From: Pseudomonas sp. F(2018)
GTDB lineage: Bacteria; Pseudomonadota; Gammaproteobacteria; Pseudomonadales; Pseudomonadaceae
Direction: 5' to 3'
Length of the DNA: 64,000 bases
Assembly (NCBI RefSeq): GCF_005508865.1
Contig: NZ_SCOM01000001.1
Coordinates: forward strand, 992,001-1,056,000
In this document: positions 7,494 through 19,526 of the stretch, one piece after another
Position numbering within the stretch: the stretch's first letter is position 1
Layout: each line of letters starts with the position of its first letter
Notes under the pieces: generated by a model
What the model saw: the letters and a program-made list of their open reading frames with translations, nothing else
Database searches by the model: none
Told to the model about the DNA's origin: nothing
Position numbers and translations under genes: made by a program

Positions 7494-9683
7494 TCAGTCC
7501 TTGCCACCATCATAGTCATTGAGCGAAATGACCCGGGTCTTGCCGACGCGGTGGCGGTAGATCTCGCGCAGGTACTTGATGGCTTTCTTCACGCTGTCGC
7601 GCGATAGGCGGATGTCGTTGATCGAGACGAACTTGTCCTGGTCGTGGATCAGCTCGCGATACTTCTTCTCGTACATCGGCTTGATCGCGTACCAGTTGGT
7701 ATCGAGGATCTTCGCTGGGTTTTCGTACTCGTTGAGCATGGCCTCGATGCGCTCTTCGTCGAACTCATCGGAGACGATGAAGTCGAGCATGGCATTGTCC
7801 AGGCTCTCGTCGTAGCGGTACTGGTCGCGGGCGAAGCAGCGTTTGATGAAGGCGACGATCAGGGTCAGGAAATCGTCCGACAGGCACGGGCTCTTGACGA
7901 TCAGGGTGGTCAGCGACAGGTTGGCCGAGGCGCCGATCACCAGGGCATAGCGTTTCAGGGTGGTGTTGGGGAACAGGCTGTTGAGGTGGGTCTTGAGCCG
8001 GTTCAGGTCCATGTAGGACAGCTTGTAGTCCTTCGGCAGGGAGACGATGGACACCACCGAGGAGCAGTTCTTAAAGAAGTGCAGGTCGCTCAGGGCGCTG
8101 GCGTCGAAGTTGGACTTCTTGTACTGCTCCAGGGCCGTGCGGTAGCGCTTGGCCTCGATCGGCAGCAGGCTGATACCCTCGATGGCCTGGGTCACCTTGT
8201 TGAAGTGCGGCAGGTCGATGGAGCGGAAGAACAGGTCGTCGATATTGAGCTTGGGCTGCTCCTTTTCGAACACCTTGAACTTCTCGGTGGTGGTTGGCGG
8301 CGTCTGCTCGGCCACCACGGATTCGGCATAGGCCACGGCCACCGGGCCGGCCAGGCTCATGAACAGGTCGTTGGCGTCGAGGCGAATGGTCTCGCCGATG
8401 TCGATGCCGGCGCGACGGAAGTAGTTCTGGTCGTAGTCGGTGGTCACCGCCTGGGCGGTGAGGATGTTGAAGATCTGCTGCGAGATGTACTGGTTGGCGT
8501 GGCGCTCCATGGCGTTCACGTCGATGTTCTGCACGTTGCCGCCGTCGCTCTCTTCGGCGTAGCGCATGATGTCGTTGGAGATCAGCATCATGGCGTTCCA
8601 CGGGCGGATGCGGCGCATCACGCTCTCTTCGCCGGTTTCCTCGCTGTCGAAGTTGTAGGAGAAGTCCCACTCCTCGGCGAGGTACTTGCACAGCAGGCGG
8701 CCGGCGTTGATGTGCAGGGCCTCGGACATCTCGATGCGCTGATCGGAGATGTTCGGCAGGATGCAGATGCCGCTGGTGAAGATCGGCTCGAAGACGAAGG
8801 AGTGGCCGCGGTTGTCCTCGCTGCTGCTCTCCTGCTTGGTCTCGAAGGTCTTGCTCATGTAGGCGAACTGCTGGGCCAGGCCGAATTCCGAGGCCATGCC
8901 CGAGCCGGTGCCGCCGCCGGCGCTAAAGATGTAGAAGTACAGGCGCGACTGGTTGGCCTTGATGCCGCAGGAATCGATCAGGTAGCTGTGGATGAACTTC
9001 CAGTCGGCATTGGAGAAGCGCTGGGTGTCCTTGTTGAGGATGATCTTGGCCAGGTACTGACCGAGGATCGGCGCGTTACCGGCGCCACCGGCGTGGACCT
9101 CGGACAGGTCCATGATCTTCATCTTGCTGTAGTCGTCGAGGAAGCCGCTGGTCTCGGCCTTGCGCGAGAAGCGGATACGCCCCTCGATGTCCTTGTCCAG
9201 GTCGCCCAGCATCACCAGCGGCTCGATCAGGAACACCGGCTTGGCGGCGCGGCTGCCGGACAGGCGCAGGTTGCTGCGCAGCCAGCCGGCCGGGCGCTGC
9301 TCGCCGCCGTTCTTTTCCTGGTTGCTGAACTCGTTGAGGTAGAAGCGCCGCGCGTTGTACACCAGCGAGGCAACGTCCAGGGCGATGTTGGAGCCGCAGC
9401 GGCCGAGGCCGATCAGGCATACCGAAGGGAAGTGCTGGGCGTGCCGAGCATCGAGGGCATCTTCGCCGTGCAGCTTGGGAAATACCCGCTCGCGCAGGCC
9501 GTCCAGATTCTCTAGGATGCGGTCGATGTCGCGCTCGGTGAAGTACATGTACTGCTCGCCGCCGACCTGCAGGGCGTTGCTGACTGGCAGGGGCAGGGGC
9601 TCGATCTCGGTATGTGCAACGGTGCGGGGTTCGGAAACGGTGGAATCTGCGTCTTTGTCTTTAGTTGTTTTCATCGTCGACAT
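7494..9683 (-). CDS. Large tubulin/FtsZ-superfamily protein (Tubulin_2-like)
   Basis: 729-aa protein of unknown function carrying the hallmark nucleotide-binding loop of tubulins and FtsZ: SAGGGTGSGMASEFG at about residues 254-268. A glycine-rich first strand-loop (VCLIGLGRCGSNIALDV, about 88-104) fits the tubulin T1 region. The first ~80 residues are polar and low-complexity. The C-terminal half (about 430-729) has no domain I recognise and is much longer than in FtsZ (about 400 aa). No transmembrane segment is evident. It is not FtsZ itself, which normally lies in the dcw cluster. It resembles the large bacterial tubulin-like family (Pfam Tubulin_2, one of the FtsZ-like groups proposed to remodel membranes). 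The start at ATG 9683 lacks a good ribosome-binding site; a second Met lies three codons in. It is divergent from yiaW-yiaV across 245 nt. The tubulin fold is confident from the motif; the role is unknown. Confidence 0.8.
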   Translation of the reverse strand: MSTMKTTKDKDADSTVSEPRTVAHTEIEPLPLPVSNALQVGGEQYMYFTERDIDRILENLDGLRERVFPKLHGEDALDARHAQHFPSVCLIGLGRCGSNIALDVASLVYNARRFYLNEFSNQEKNGGEQRPAGWLRSNLRLSGSRAAKPVFLIEPLVMLGDLDKDIEGRIRFSRKAETSGFLDDYSKMKIMDLSEVHAGGAGNAPILGQYLAKIILNKDTQRFSNADWKFIHSYLIDSCGIKANQSRLYFYIFSAGGGTGSGMASEFGLAQQFAYMSKTFETKQESSSEDNRGHSFVFEPIFTSGICILPNISDQRIEMSEALHINAGRLLCKYLAEEWDFSYNFDSEETGEESVMRRIRPWNAMMLISNDIMRYAEESDGGNVQNIDVNAMERHANQYISQQIFNILTAQAVTTDYDQNYFRRAGIDIGETIRLDANDLFMSLAGPVAVAYAESVVAEQTPPTTTEKFKVFEKEQPKLNIDDLFFRSIDLPHFNKVTQAIEGISLLPIEAKRYRTALEQYKKSNFDASALSDLHFFKNCSSVVSIVSLPKDYKLSYMDLNRLKTHLNSLFPNTTLKRYALVIGASANLSLTTLIVKSPCLSDDFLTLIVAFIKRCFARDQYRYDESLDNAMLDFIVSDEFDEERIEAMLNEYENPAKILDTNWYAIKPMYEKKYRELIHDQDKFVSINDIRLSRDSVKKAIKYLREIYRHRVGKTRVISLNDYDGGKD

Positions 9684-9928
9684 TCCGGGCTGTTGGCGGC
9701 AGCTTTCTTATTAATGGAACTGGAGCAGGGAAATGCTTGGTTACATGAGCTAGCACTATATACAGCGAACCGGCATTGTTCGAGGCGGGTTCAGGCTCTT
9801 TTTCACCGCTTCACGCCGCGTATGCTCTGTGTTAGCAGGAAAAAGCTGGCGAAACGCTATGCTGCTGGCCGCTCGGCCGATTCTGGCTAGCCTTTCAACC
9901 GATTTGGTTGTTTCTGGGGGAGATCTAC

Positions 9929-10297
9929 ATGCTCGATTATTTTGCGCTTGGCCTGTTGGTGTTCGTGGGGCTAGTGCTGTTCTACGGCGTCATCGTGATT
10001 CACGACATCCCTTACGAGATCGCGGTGCACCGCAAGCATCCGCACCAGGATGCGATCCACGCCACTGGCTGGGTCAGCCTGTTCACCCTGCATGCGCTGT
10101 GGCCGTTCCTATGGATCTGGGCCACCCTCTATCGCCCCGATCGCGGTTGGGGCTTCAGCGATGGCAAGTCCACCGAGAGCCATGTGGCAGGACTGGAGCA
10201 GCAGGTCGCCGAATTGCGTGAGCGTCTGCAAGTACTGGAACAGCGCCAGGGCGCTGGCGAGCCGCCGGTCGAATCCGTACCGGCACAGGAGGTGTAA
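9929..10297 (+). CDS. yiaW: DUF3302 (YiaW-type) inner-membrane protein
   Basis: 122-aa protein with two predicted membrane segments (about residues 4-25 and 43-66) around a conserved IPYEIAVHRKHPHQDAIH loop, then a cytoplasmic C-terminal tail with a short coiled coil (HVAGLEQQVAELRERLQVLE). This matches the DUF3302/YiaW family, almost always found beside a YiaV/EmrA-like membrane-fusion protein, as here. ATG 9929 is preceded by GGGGGAGA. The stop is 3 nt before yiaV, so the two are an operon. Specific function unknown. Confidence 0.85.
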   Translation: MLDYFALGLLVFVGLVLFYGVIVIHDIPYEIAVHRKHPHQDAIHATGWVSLFTLHALWPFLWIWATLYRPDRGWGFSDGKSTESHVAGLEQQVAELRERLQVLEQRQGAGEPPVESVPAQEV

Positions 10298-10300
10298 GCC

Positions 10301-11260
10301 ATGGATCTTTTACTGATACTGACCTACACCGCCATCTGCGTTGCCATCTTCAAGATCTTCCGCATCCCGCTGAACAAGTGGTCGGTACCCACCGCCGCCC
10401 TGGGTGGGATTGTGTTGATCGGCGCGCTGATCTTCCTCATGAACTACAACCATCCGTACTCGGAAGTGAGCCGGATGTACTTCGTCTCGACGCCGGTGAT
10501 CCCGGTTGTCAGCGGTCGCGTGACCGAGGTGCCGGTGCAAGGCAACCAGGCGCTGAAGAAGGGTGACGTGCTGTTCCGCCTGGACCCGATTCCGTTCGAG
10601 AACAAACTGAAGTCGCTGAAGGCACAGATGGTCTCGGCCAAGGCCGACCAGTTCCGTGCCAGCGAGCTGGTCAAGCGCAACGTCGGCAATCGCCGCGACC
10701 TGGATATCACCACCGCACGGGTGGATGACCTGCAGGGGCAGATCAACATCGCCCAGTACGAGCTGGACAACACCACGGTCCGCGCCCCGTCGGACGGTTT
10801 CGTTACCCACGTCTCGCTGCGTCCGGGCATGTATGCGGCCAGGTTGCCGCTGCGGCCCTCGATGGTGTTCGTGCCGGCCGAGAGCCATTACTTCGTCGCC
10901 TGGATGCGGCAGAACAGCCAGCTGCGTCTGACCGTCGGTGACGAGGCGGAAGTGGCCTTCGACGGCATTCCCGGCGAAGTCTTCAGCGGCAAGGTCAAGA
11001 CCGTGGTCGGGGTGATCGCCGAAGGCCAGGTACAGCCCTCCGGCAACCTGGTCGGCTTCACTGGCTCGCCACCCCCTGGGCGGGTACCGGTGCAGATCGA
11101 GATCGACGATCCCGACTTCGAGAAATACCGTGCACAGGTGCCGGGCGGCGCCTATGGCCAGGCGGCGCTCTACAGCCAGCACTTCCACCATGTGGCGGTG
11201 ATGCGCAAGATCCTGCTGCGCATGGCGGCGTGGATGAACTACATCTTCCCGTTCCACTGA
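10301..11260 (+). CDS. yiaV: HlyD/EmrA-family membrane-fusion protein, YiaV-like
   Basis: 319-aa periplasmic adaptor anchored by N-terminal hydrophobic segments (about 2-18 and 30-47). The lipoyl/beta-barrel half-motifs VIPVVSGRVTEVPVQG and APSDGFVTHVSLRPGM flank a coiled-coil hairpin (about 100-155), the classic membrane-fusion-protein layout. An AGGAGG lies 9 nt before the ATG. It follows yiaW by 3 nt. No inner-membrane pump or TolC-like channel is adjacent, so its transport partner must be elsewhere or be YiaW itself. Confidence 0.85.
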   Translation: MDLLLILTYTAICVAIFKIFRIPLNKWSVPTAALGGIVLIGALIFLMNYNHPYSEVSRMYFVSTPVIPVVSGRVTEVPVQGNQALKKGDVLFRLDPIPFENKLKSLKAQMVSAKADQFRASELVKRNVGNRRDLDITTARVDDLQGQINIAQYELDNTTVRAPSDGFVTHVSLRPGMYAARLPLRPSMVFVPAESHYFVAWMRQNSQLRLTVGDEAEVAFDGIPGEVFSGKVKTVVGVIAEGQVQPSGNLVGFTGSPPPGRVPVQIEIDDPDFEKYRAQVPGGAYGQAALYSQHFHHVAVMRKILLRMAAWMNYIFPFH

Positions 11261-11368
11261 GGCTGTCCGGGCGGTCAGATTTTTCCGCCCCAAGTCTTGC
11301 CTGAGGCGTCCGCCGGGGAGTAGGGTTGCTGCCCCGGCCGGACCGGCCGCCATGCTGTTGGATGTACC

Positions 11369-12529
11369 GTGAAACCTGTATCCCGGGCTCTGCTGATGCT
11401 GGCGCTGATGCTGGCGGCGATCAACCTGCGCCCCGGCATCACCTCCTTCGCCCCACTGATCGAACGCATTGCCGCCGAGCTTTCGCTGAGCCGCGGCCTG
11501 ATCAGCCTGACCACCGCCTTGCCGGTCCTGTGCATGGGCCTGCTGGCGCCACTGGCGCCGCGCCTGGCGGTGCGCTTCGGCCTGGAACGCACCATCACCT
11601 GCTGCCTGGGGCTGATCATGCTGGCCCTGCTGCTGCGTTTCGGCGGCCACACCAGTGTGCTGCTGATCGGCAGCGCCGTGCTGCTCGGCGCCGGTATCGC
11701 CGTGGCCGGGCCGCTGTTGTCCGGCTTCATCAAGCGGCATTTCCGTGACCATGTCGGCCAGGTGGTCGGCTGGTATTCCTTCAGCATGGCCATCGGCGGT
11801 GCCGGCGGTGCGGTGCTCACCGTGCCGCTGACCCAGAGCCTGGGCGATGACTGGAGCCTGGGCCTAGCCGCCTGGTTCGTGCCGGCCCTGCTCGCCGGCC
11901 TGCTCTGGCTGCGCCTGCCGAACCGTACCGAGGAGGCCGTGGCCAGCGATGGCCAGGGCCTGCCCTGGCGCGAACCGCGGGCCTGGCTGGTGACCGGTTT
12001 CTTCGCCATCCAGGCCGGCTTCTTCTACACCATGGCCACCTGGCTGGTGGCGCGCTACCACGAGGCGGGGCTGAGCCTGCTGTACAGCAACGGCCTGTTC
12101 AGCCTGTTCATGCTGGTCGGCCTGCCCAGTTCCTGGCTGATGCCCTGGCTGGCCCAGCGCTTCGATATCCGCCAGCCGCTGCTGGTGGCCTGTGGCCTGA
12201 GTCTGACGCTGTGCCTGACCATGATCACCTTCCAGCCGACCCTGCTGCCCGAGGTCTGGGCGGTGCTGATGGGCTTCGCCCTCAGCGGCTCCTTCGCCCT
12301 GTCGCTGGTGCTGCCGCTGTACGAGGTGCACACGCCGCTGGCGGTCAGCCGCTGGACCGCGATGATGCTCTGCGCCGGCTACTGCATGGCCTGCCTGGCG
12401 CCGATCCTGGCCGGCCTCGGTCGCGACCTGGCCGGAAACTACCAGGCGCCGTTCATGGTGCTGATCGGCCTGGGCGTGCTCATGACTCTCATCGCCTGGG
12501 CCCTGCGCACACCGAAACGCCCGGCCTAG
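11369..12529 (+). CDS. MFS transporter, CynX/NimT (cyanate permease-like) family
   Basis: 386-aa permease with about 12 hydrophobic segments. The N-terminal INLRPGITSFAPLIE is typical of the CynX/NimT branch of the major facilitator superfamily, whose members carry cyanate, 2-nitroimidazole or unknown small solutes. The proposed GTG start at 11369 has no strong Shine-Dalgarno; in-frame ATGs at codons 10 and 14 are alternatives. No cyanase gene is nearby, so cyanate as substrate is not supported. It stands alone on the plus strand, 108 nt after yiaV. Confidence 0.85.
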   Translation: MKPVSRALLMLALMLAAINLRPGITSFAPLIERIAAELSLSRGLISLTTALPVLCMGLLAPLAPRLAVRFGLERTITCCLGLIMLALLLRFGGHTSVLLIGSAVLLGAGIAVAGPLLSGFIKRHFRDHVGQVVGWYSFSMAIGGAGGAVLTVPLTQSLGDDWSLGLAAWFVPALLAGLLWLRLPNRTEEAVASDGQGLPWREPRAWLVTGFFAIQAGFFYTMATWLVARYHEAGLSLLYSNGLFSLFMLVGLPSSWLMPWLAQRFDIRQPLLVACGLSLTLCLTMITFQPTLLPEVWAVLMGFALSGSFALSLVLPLYEVHTPLAVSRWTAMMLCAGYCMACLAPILAGLGRDLAGNYQAPFMVLIGLGVLMTLIAWALRTPKRPA

Positions 12530-12621
12530 CGCCTGCGGCTTTTTGCAAAAGCGGCGCATGGTTCCTTTGCAGGGCCGATGCCCTGTGTTAGAAGGCAGCC
12601 TGCACTTTCTGGAGTACCCGC

Positions 12622-13050
12622 GTGGAGTCCGAATCCATCGTCTACGGCTGCATCCGCGACTGGCCATCCGGTGACCGCGAGCAACGCCAGTTGCGCCGCG
12701 GCACCAATCGCCGGGTGCTGCAGCAGCTGCCCGACGGCGACGCCTGGCCGTTCCTCGGCCGCGAGATGTTCTCCTTTTGCGGCACCGAGGGCGAGGGCCT
12801 GTACCAGACCCAGGTGATCCACTTCGGCGCCAGCTACCAGGCCATCGAGTACGAGTGGGCGCTGTGGGTCAAGGAGTTCGAGGCGCTGCTCAAGCGCCTG
12901 TACTGGGCCAGCGCCGTGGTGCACCTGGAAACCGAACTGAACGGCCTGCACACCTTCCGCTGGGAGTCCGAGAGCGGCTTCCACAGCCCCCAGGAAGAAG
13001 ACCTGCGCATGCGCTGCGTGTGGGAGCGCGAGGGCAGCCTGCGCGGCTGA
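12622..13050 (+). CDS. Conserved hypothetical protein
   Basis: 142-aa soluble acidic protein that I do not recognise. It is rich in Glu and aromatic residues, has no signal peptide or membrane segment, and its N-terminus ([17 protein letters not shown]) and Trp/Arg-rich C-terminus look like a globular cytoplasmic protein. The GTG at 12622 has GGAG 7 nt upstream, which decides the start. Reality as a gene is supported by third-position G/C bias and by tight spacing: ynfA begins 11 nt after its stop, suggesting co-transcription. Confidence 0.72.
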   Translation: MESESIVYGCIRDWPSGDREQRQLRRGTNRRVLQQLPDGDAWPFLGREMFSFCGTEGEGLYQTQVIHFGASYQAIEYEWALWVKEFEALLKRLYWASAVVHLETELNGLHTFRWESESGFHSPQEEDLRMRCVWEREGSLRG

Positions 13051-13061
13051 CGGATAACGCC

Positions 13062-13394
13062 ATGCTCAATTACTTGTGGTTCTTCCTCGCCGCGCTGTTC
13101 GAGATCGGCGGTTGCTACGCCTTCTGGATGTGGCTGCGCCTGGGCAAGAGCGCCTGGTGGATCGCCCCCGGGCTACTCAGCCTGACCCTGTTCGCCCTGC
13201 TGCTGACCCGCGTCGAGGCGGCCTATGCCGGGCGCGCCTATGCGGCGTATGGCGGGGTCTACGTGGTGGCTTCGCTGCTCTGGCTCGGGGCGATCGAGCG
13301 AACCCGGCCGCTGCTGTCGGACTGGCTGGGCGCGCTGCTGTGCCTGATCGGGGCCGGCGTCATCCTGCTCGGCCCGCGCTTCACCAGTCAGTAG
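13062..13394 (+). CDS. ynfA: YnfA/UPF0060 small membrane protein
   Basis: 110-aa protein with four predicted membrane helices. The segments [19 protein letters not shown] and [18 protein letters not shown] are the family hallmarks. YnfA is a small-multidrug-resistance-like transporter; a role here is inferred from family only. The ATG at 13062 starts the first helix. It ends 15 nt before the convergent UPF0270 gene. Confidence 0.92.
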   Translation: MLNYLWFFLAALFEIGGCYAFWMWLRLGKSAWWIAPGLLSLTLFALLLTRVEAAYAGRAYAAYGGVYVVASLLWLGAIERTRPLLSDWLGALLCLIGAGVILLGPRFTSQ

Positions 13395-13409
13395 CGCTCA
13401 CGCGGGCCG

Positions 13410-13640
13410 CTAGTCCTCCAGCCACTCCTTCGGCACTTCCTCGCGCAGCATCAGCTGGCACTGTTGGCTGTCCGGGTCGAAGGCGATCACCGCCTGGCCT
13501 TTTTCCAGCGCGTGTCGGGCCCGCTCCACACGGGTCTGCAGCGGCGTCTCGTCGCCGTTGTCGGTGCCTTCGCGGGTGACGAAGTCTTCCAGCAGGCGGG
13601 TCAGGGTCTCGGCTTCGAGCATCTGGTGGGGGATCAGCAT
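13410..13640 (-). CDS. UPF0270/YheU-family protein
   Basis: 76-aa small acidic protein matching the YheU family: MLIPHQMLEAETLTRLLEDF followed by REGTDNGDETPLQTRVERA and a C-terminal VPKEWLED. Function unknown. The ATG at 13640 has AGGAG 5 nt upstream on the minus strand and begins the conserved domain, so a longer in-frame extension to 13688 is rejected. It is convergent with ynfA and lies 62 nt downstream of the hybrid kinase gene on the same strand. Confidence 0.88.
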   Translation of the reverse strand: MLIPHQMLEAETLTRLLEDFVTREGTDNGDETPLQTRVERARHALEKGQAVIAFDPDSQQCQLMLREEVPKEWLED

Positions 13641-13702
13641 GGCGGCTCCTGGGGCCAGTTTCTGCGTGGGCCCTTCAACAGGCTCCACGGCGGGCGGCCA
13701 TG

Positions 13703-16468
<2,766 letters not shown>

Positions 16469-16558
16469 GCTTCTTATTGGTTATTGCCTGCACTTTGCCT
16501 AGTTGCCGCCCAGGCTTCAAGAGAGCATCGCAGAGCCTTGGCGGCCCTGCGCTGAAGC

Positions 16559-17755
16559 TTAGTCGGAAGACTCGCCACGCGCTCCGAGCACGCTCTCGAC
16601 GGTGGGTACCTGGGTGTCGCTGGCCATCTGCGCGTCATGCTCGATCTGGTGGCTGAAGCGCTCCAGCGAGTGCTCCTGGGCCGGCTTGGCGTCGCTGGCA
16701 AACACCGGTGGGCTGAGCAGGTAGGCGCCGATCAGGCGGGTGAGGGCGGCCAGGCTGTCGATATGGGTGCGCTCGTAGCCGTGGGTGGCGTCGCAGCCGA
16801 AGGCCAGCAGGGCGACGCGAATGTCGTGGCCGGCGGTCACCGCCGACTGGGCATCGCTGTGGTAGTAGCGGAACAGGTCGCGGCGCACCGGGATCTCGCC
16901 CTCGGCGGCCAGGCGCAGCAGGTGGCGCGACAGGTGATAGTCGTAGGGCCCGCCGGAGTCCTGCAGGGCCACGCTCACCGCGTGCTCGCTGGACTGCTGG
17001 CCGGGTGCGACCGGGGCGATGTCGATGCCGACGAATTCGCTGACATCCCACGGCAATGCCGCCGCCGCGCCGGAACCGACTTCCTCGGTGATGGTGAACA
17101 GCGGATGGCAGTCGATCTGCGGCTCCAGGCCGCTTTCGGTGACCGCCTTGAGCGCTGCCAGCAGCGCCGCCACGCCGGCCTTGTCGTCCAGGTGACGGGC
17201 GCTGATATGGCCGCTCTCGGTGAACTCGGGCAGCGGGTCGAAGGCGACGAAATCGCCCACCGCCACGCCCAGCGCCTCGCACTCGGCGCGGCTGGCGCAG
17301 GGGGCGTCCAGGCGCAGCTCGATGTGCTCCCAGCTCACCGGCAGGCTGTCGACCTGGGTGTTGAAGGCGTGCCCGGAGGCCATCAGCGGCAGCACGCTGC
17401 CACGCAGCACGCCGTTGTCGGTGAACAGGCTGACCCGGCTGCCCTCGGCGAAACGGCTGGACCAGCAGCCCACCGGGGACAGGGCCGGGCGGCCGCTGTC
17501 CTTGATCTCGCGGACGATGGCGCCGATGGTGTCCAGGTGCGCCGACACCGCCCGGTCCGGGCTGGACTGGCGGCCTTTGAGGGTGGCGCGGATGGTGCCG
17601 CGGCGGGTCAGCTCGAAGGGTATGCCGAGCTCTTCCAGGCGCTCGGCCACGTAACGCACCACGGTGTCGGTGAAGCCGGTAGGGCTGGGGATGGCCAGCA
17701 GCTCCAGCAGCACCTGGCGCAGGTAGGCGAGGTCGGGTTCGGGCAGGCGATGCAT
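16559..17755 (-). CDS. NAGGN-system M42-family metallopeptidase
   Basis: 398-aa M42/M20-like dinuclear metal aminopeptidase-type protein. Putative metal ligands are in SAHLDTIGA, HLDDKAGV, ITEEVGSG and VGIDIAPV, and near the C-terminus GCDATHGYERTH. It is the third gene of the N-acetylglutaminylglutamine amide (NAGGN) osmoprotectant locus, where it is thought to process or turn over the dipeptide; the exact reaction is unproven. I place the start at ATG 17755, which has a near-perfect GAGGAGG 4-5 nt upstream. A GTG at 17773 would overlap the ngg stop (GTGA) and is an alternative. Confidence 0.85.
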   Translation of the reverse strand: MHRLPEPDLAYLRQVLLELLAIPSPTGFTDTVVRYVAERLEELGIPFELTRRGTIRATLKGRQSSPDRAVSAHLDTIGAIVREIKDSGRPALSPVGCWSSRFAEGSRVSLFTDNGVLRGSVLPLMASGHAFNTQVDSLPVSWEHIELRLDAPCASRAECEALGVAVGDFVAFDPLPEFTESGHISARHLDDKAGVAALLAALKAVTESGLEPQIDCHPLFTITEEVGSGAAAALPWDVSEFVGIDIAPVAPGQQSSEHAVSVALQDSGGPYDYHLSRHLLRLAAEGEIPVRRDLFRYYHSDAQSAVTAGHDIRVALLAFGCDATHGYERTHIDSLAALTRLIGAYLLSPPVFASDAKPAQEHSLERFSHQIEHDAQMASDTQVPTVESVLGARGESSD

Positions 17756-17769
17756 GGGGCCTCCTCGGG

Positions 17770-19506
17770 TCACGGATGCTGGCGGCTGAGCGGGAACAGC
17801 AGATCGATGAAGCGCTGGGCCGTCGGCTGCGGCTGGTGGTTGGCCAGGCCGACCCGCTCGTTGGCCTCGATCAGCACGTAGTCCTCGCCCTCGGCGGACT
17901 CCACCAGCATGTCCAGGCCCACCACCGGGATGTCCAGGGCGCGCGCCGCCTGCACGGCGGCCTTGCGCAGGGTGGGGTGGAGGCGCTCGGTGACGTCCTC
18001 GAGCGTGCCGCCGGTATGCAGGTTGGCGGTCTTGCGCACGGCCAGGCGGGTGCCGGCGGGCAGCACGCTGGAGTAGTCATAGCCGGCGTCGTGCAGGGTG
18101 CGCTGGGTCTCGGCGTCCAGCGGGATGCGGCTCTCGCCGCTGGTGGCGGCCTGGCGCCGGCGACTCTGCGCCTCGATCAGCGCGCCAATGGTATGCACGC
18201 CATCGCCGATCACCTCGGCCGGGTGGCGGATGGCCGCGGCCACCATCTGGTAGCCGATCACCACGATGCGCAGGTCCTGGCCGCGGTGGTAGCTCTCCAG
18301 CAGCACGCGCTGGTCGAAGCGCCGGGCACGCTCGATGGCGTCCTGCACCGCCTGCGCCGTGCGCAGGTCGACGGCCACGCCCTGGCCCTGTTCGCCGTCC
18401 ACCGGCTTGACCACGATGCTGCCGTGCTCGGCGAGAAAGGCGGCGTTCTCCTCGGCGCTGCCGGCCAGGCGCTGGGCCGGCTGGCGCAGGCCGGCGCGCT
18501 CAAGGGCGCGATGGGTCAGGCGCTTGTCCTGGCACAGGGTCATGCTCACTGCGCTGGTCAGGTCGGACAGCGACTCGCGGCAGCGGATGCGCCGGCCGCC
18601 CTGGGCCAGGGTGAACAGGCCGCCTTCGGCATCGTCCACGCGCACCTCGATGCCGCGCCGGCGCGCCTCGTCGACGATGATCCGCGCGTAGGGATTGAGC
18701 TCCGCCTCCGGCCCCGGGCCGAGGAACAGCGGCTGGTTGATGCCGTTGCGGCGCTTCACTGCGAAGGTCGGCAGTTCACGGAAGCCGAGTTTGGCGTACA
18801 GGCTCTTGGCGCTGTCGTTGTCGTGCAGCACCGACAGGTCCAGGTAGTTCAGGCCGCGGCCCCTGAAATGCTCGACCAGGTGTCGCACCAGGGCCTCGCC
18901 AACGCCGGGGCGCTGGCAGTTCGGGGCCACGGCCAGGCACCACAGGCTACTGCCGCCCTCGGGATCGGCGAAGGCCTCGCGGTGGTTGAGGCCCATGACG
19001 GCGCCGACCACCCGGCCATCCGCCTCGTCCTCGGCCAGCCAGTAGTCGGGACCGCCGGCCTCGCGCGGGGTCAGTTGCTCGGTATCGATCGGCAACATGC
19101 CGCGCTGCAGGTACAGGCCGTTGATGCCCTCCCAGTCCTGCTCGTTCTGCACCCGGCGAATGCGGAAGCCACGAAAGCTGGAGTGCGCCGGGCGGTAGTC
19201 GGTGAACCACAGGCGCAGGGTGTCGGAGGGGTCGAGGAACAGCTGCTGCGGTGCCTGGGCCAGCACCTGCTGGGGCGCGGCCACGTACAGGGCGATGTCG
19301 CGCTCGCCCGGGCGCTCCTCCAGCAGCGCGGTGGCCAGGGCCTCGGCGTCCGGGTAGGTGTGGCCCAGCAGCAGGCGGCCCCAGCCGCAGCGCACGCTCT
19401 GCGGCTCCGGCTGCTCGATGCCGTCCTTGGCCAGGTGTGCCTGCAGGCGCTGGTAGGACGGTGGTTGGCCGCGCTGCAGGCGTTGGTTGTAGGCGGATGC
19501 ACGCAT
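17770..19506 (-). CDS. ngg: N-acetylglutaminylglutamine synthetase (GNAT + ATP-grasp)
   Basis: 578-aa bifunctional enzyme making N-acetyl-Gln-Gln, precursor of the compatible solute NAGGN. The N-terminal half (about 90-260) is a GNAT acetyltransferase with CLAVAPNCQRPGVGEALVRHL. The C-terminal half (about 280-575) is a cyanophycin-synthetase-like ATP-grasp ligase with IVVKPVDGEQGQGVAVDL and VLIEANERVGLANHQP. The start at ATG 19506 is preferred because AAGGAGC lies 7 nt upstream; a GTG at 19530 overlapping the amidotransferase stop is possible. It sits between the amidotransferase and the peptidase, as in the known NAGGN operons of pseudomonads and rhizobia. Confidence 0.93.
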   Translation of the reverse strand: MRASAYNQRLQRGQPPSYQRLQAHLAKDGIEQPEPQSVRCGWGRLLLGHTYPDAEALATALLEERPGERDIALYVAAPQQVLAQAPQQLFLDPSDTLRLWFTDYRPAHSSFRGFRIRRVQNEQDWEGINGLYLQRGMLPIDTEQLTPREAGGPDYWLAEDEADGRVVGAVMGLNHREAFADPEGGSSLWCLAVAPNCQRPGVGEALVRHLVEHFRGRGLNYLDLSVLHDNDSAKSLYAKLGFRELPTFAVKRRNGINQPLFLGPGPEAELNPYARIIVDEARRRGIEVRVDDAEGGLFTLAQGGRRIRCRESLSDLTSAVSMTLCQDKRLTHRALERAGLRQPAQRLAGSAEENAAFLAEHGSIVVKPVDGEQGQGVAVDLRTAQAVQDAIERARRFDQRVLLESYHRGQDLRIVVIGYQMVAAAIRHPAEVIGDGVHTIGALIEAQSRRRQAATSGESRIPLDAETQRTLHDAGYDYSSVLPAGTRLAVRKTANLHTGGTLEDVTERLHPTLRKAAVQAARALDIPVVGLDMLVESAEGEDYVLIEANERVGLANHQPQPTAQRFIDLLFPLSRQHP

Positions 19507-19526
19507 GATGAAGCTCCTTGAGTCGG

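Noticed and set aside
7644..9515. Long plus-strand open frame opposite the tubulin-like gene
   Set aside because: A shadow of a high-GC gene. It encodes Val/Gly/Gln-rich low-complexity sequence with no family resemblance, while the minus-strand frame carries the tubulin motif.
11261..11292. GGGCGG/CCGCCC pair after yiaV as a terminator
   Set aside because: The T-run lies in the loop rather than after the stem, so it lacks the structure of an intrinsic terminator.
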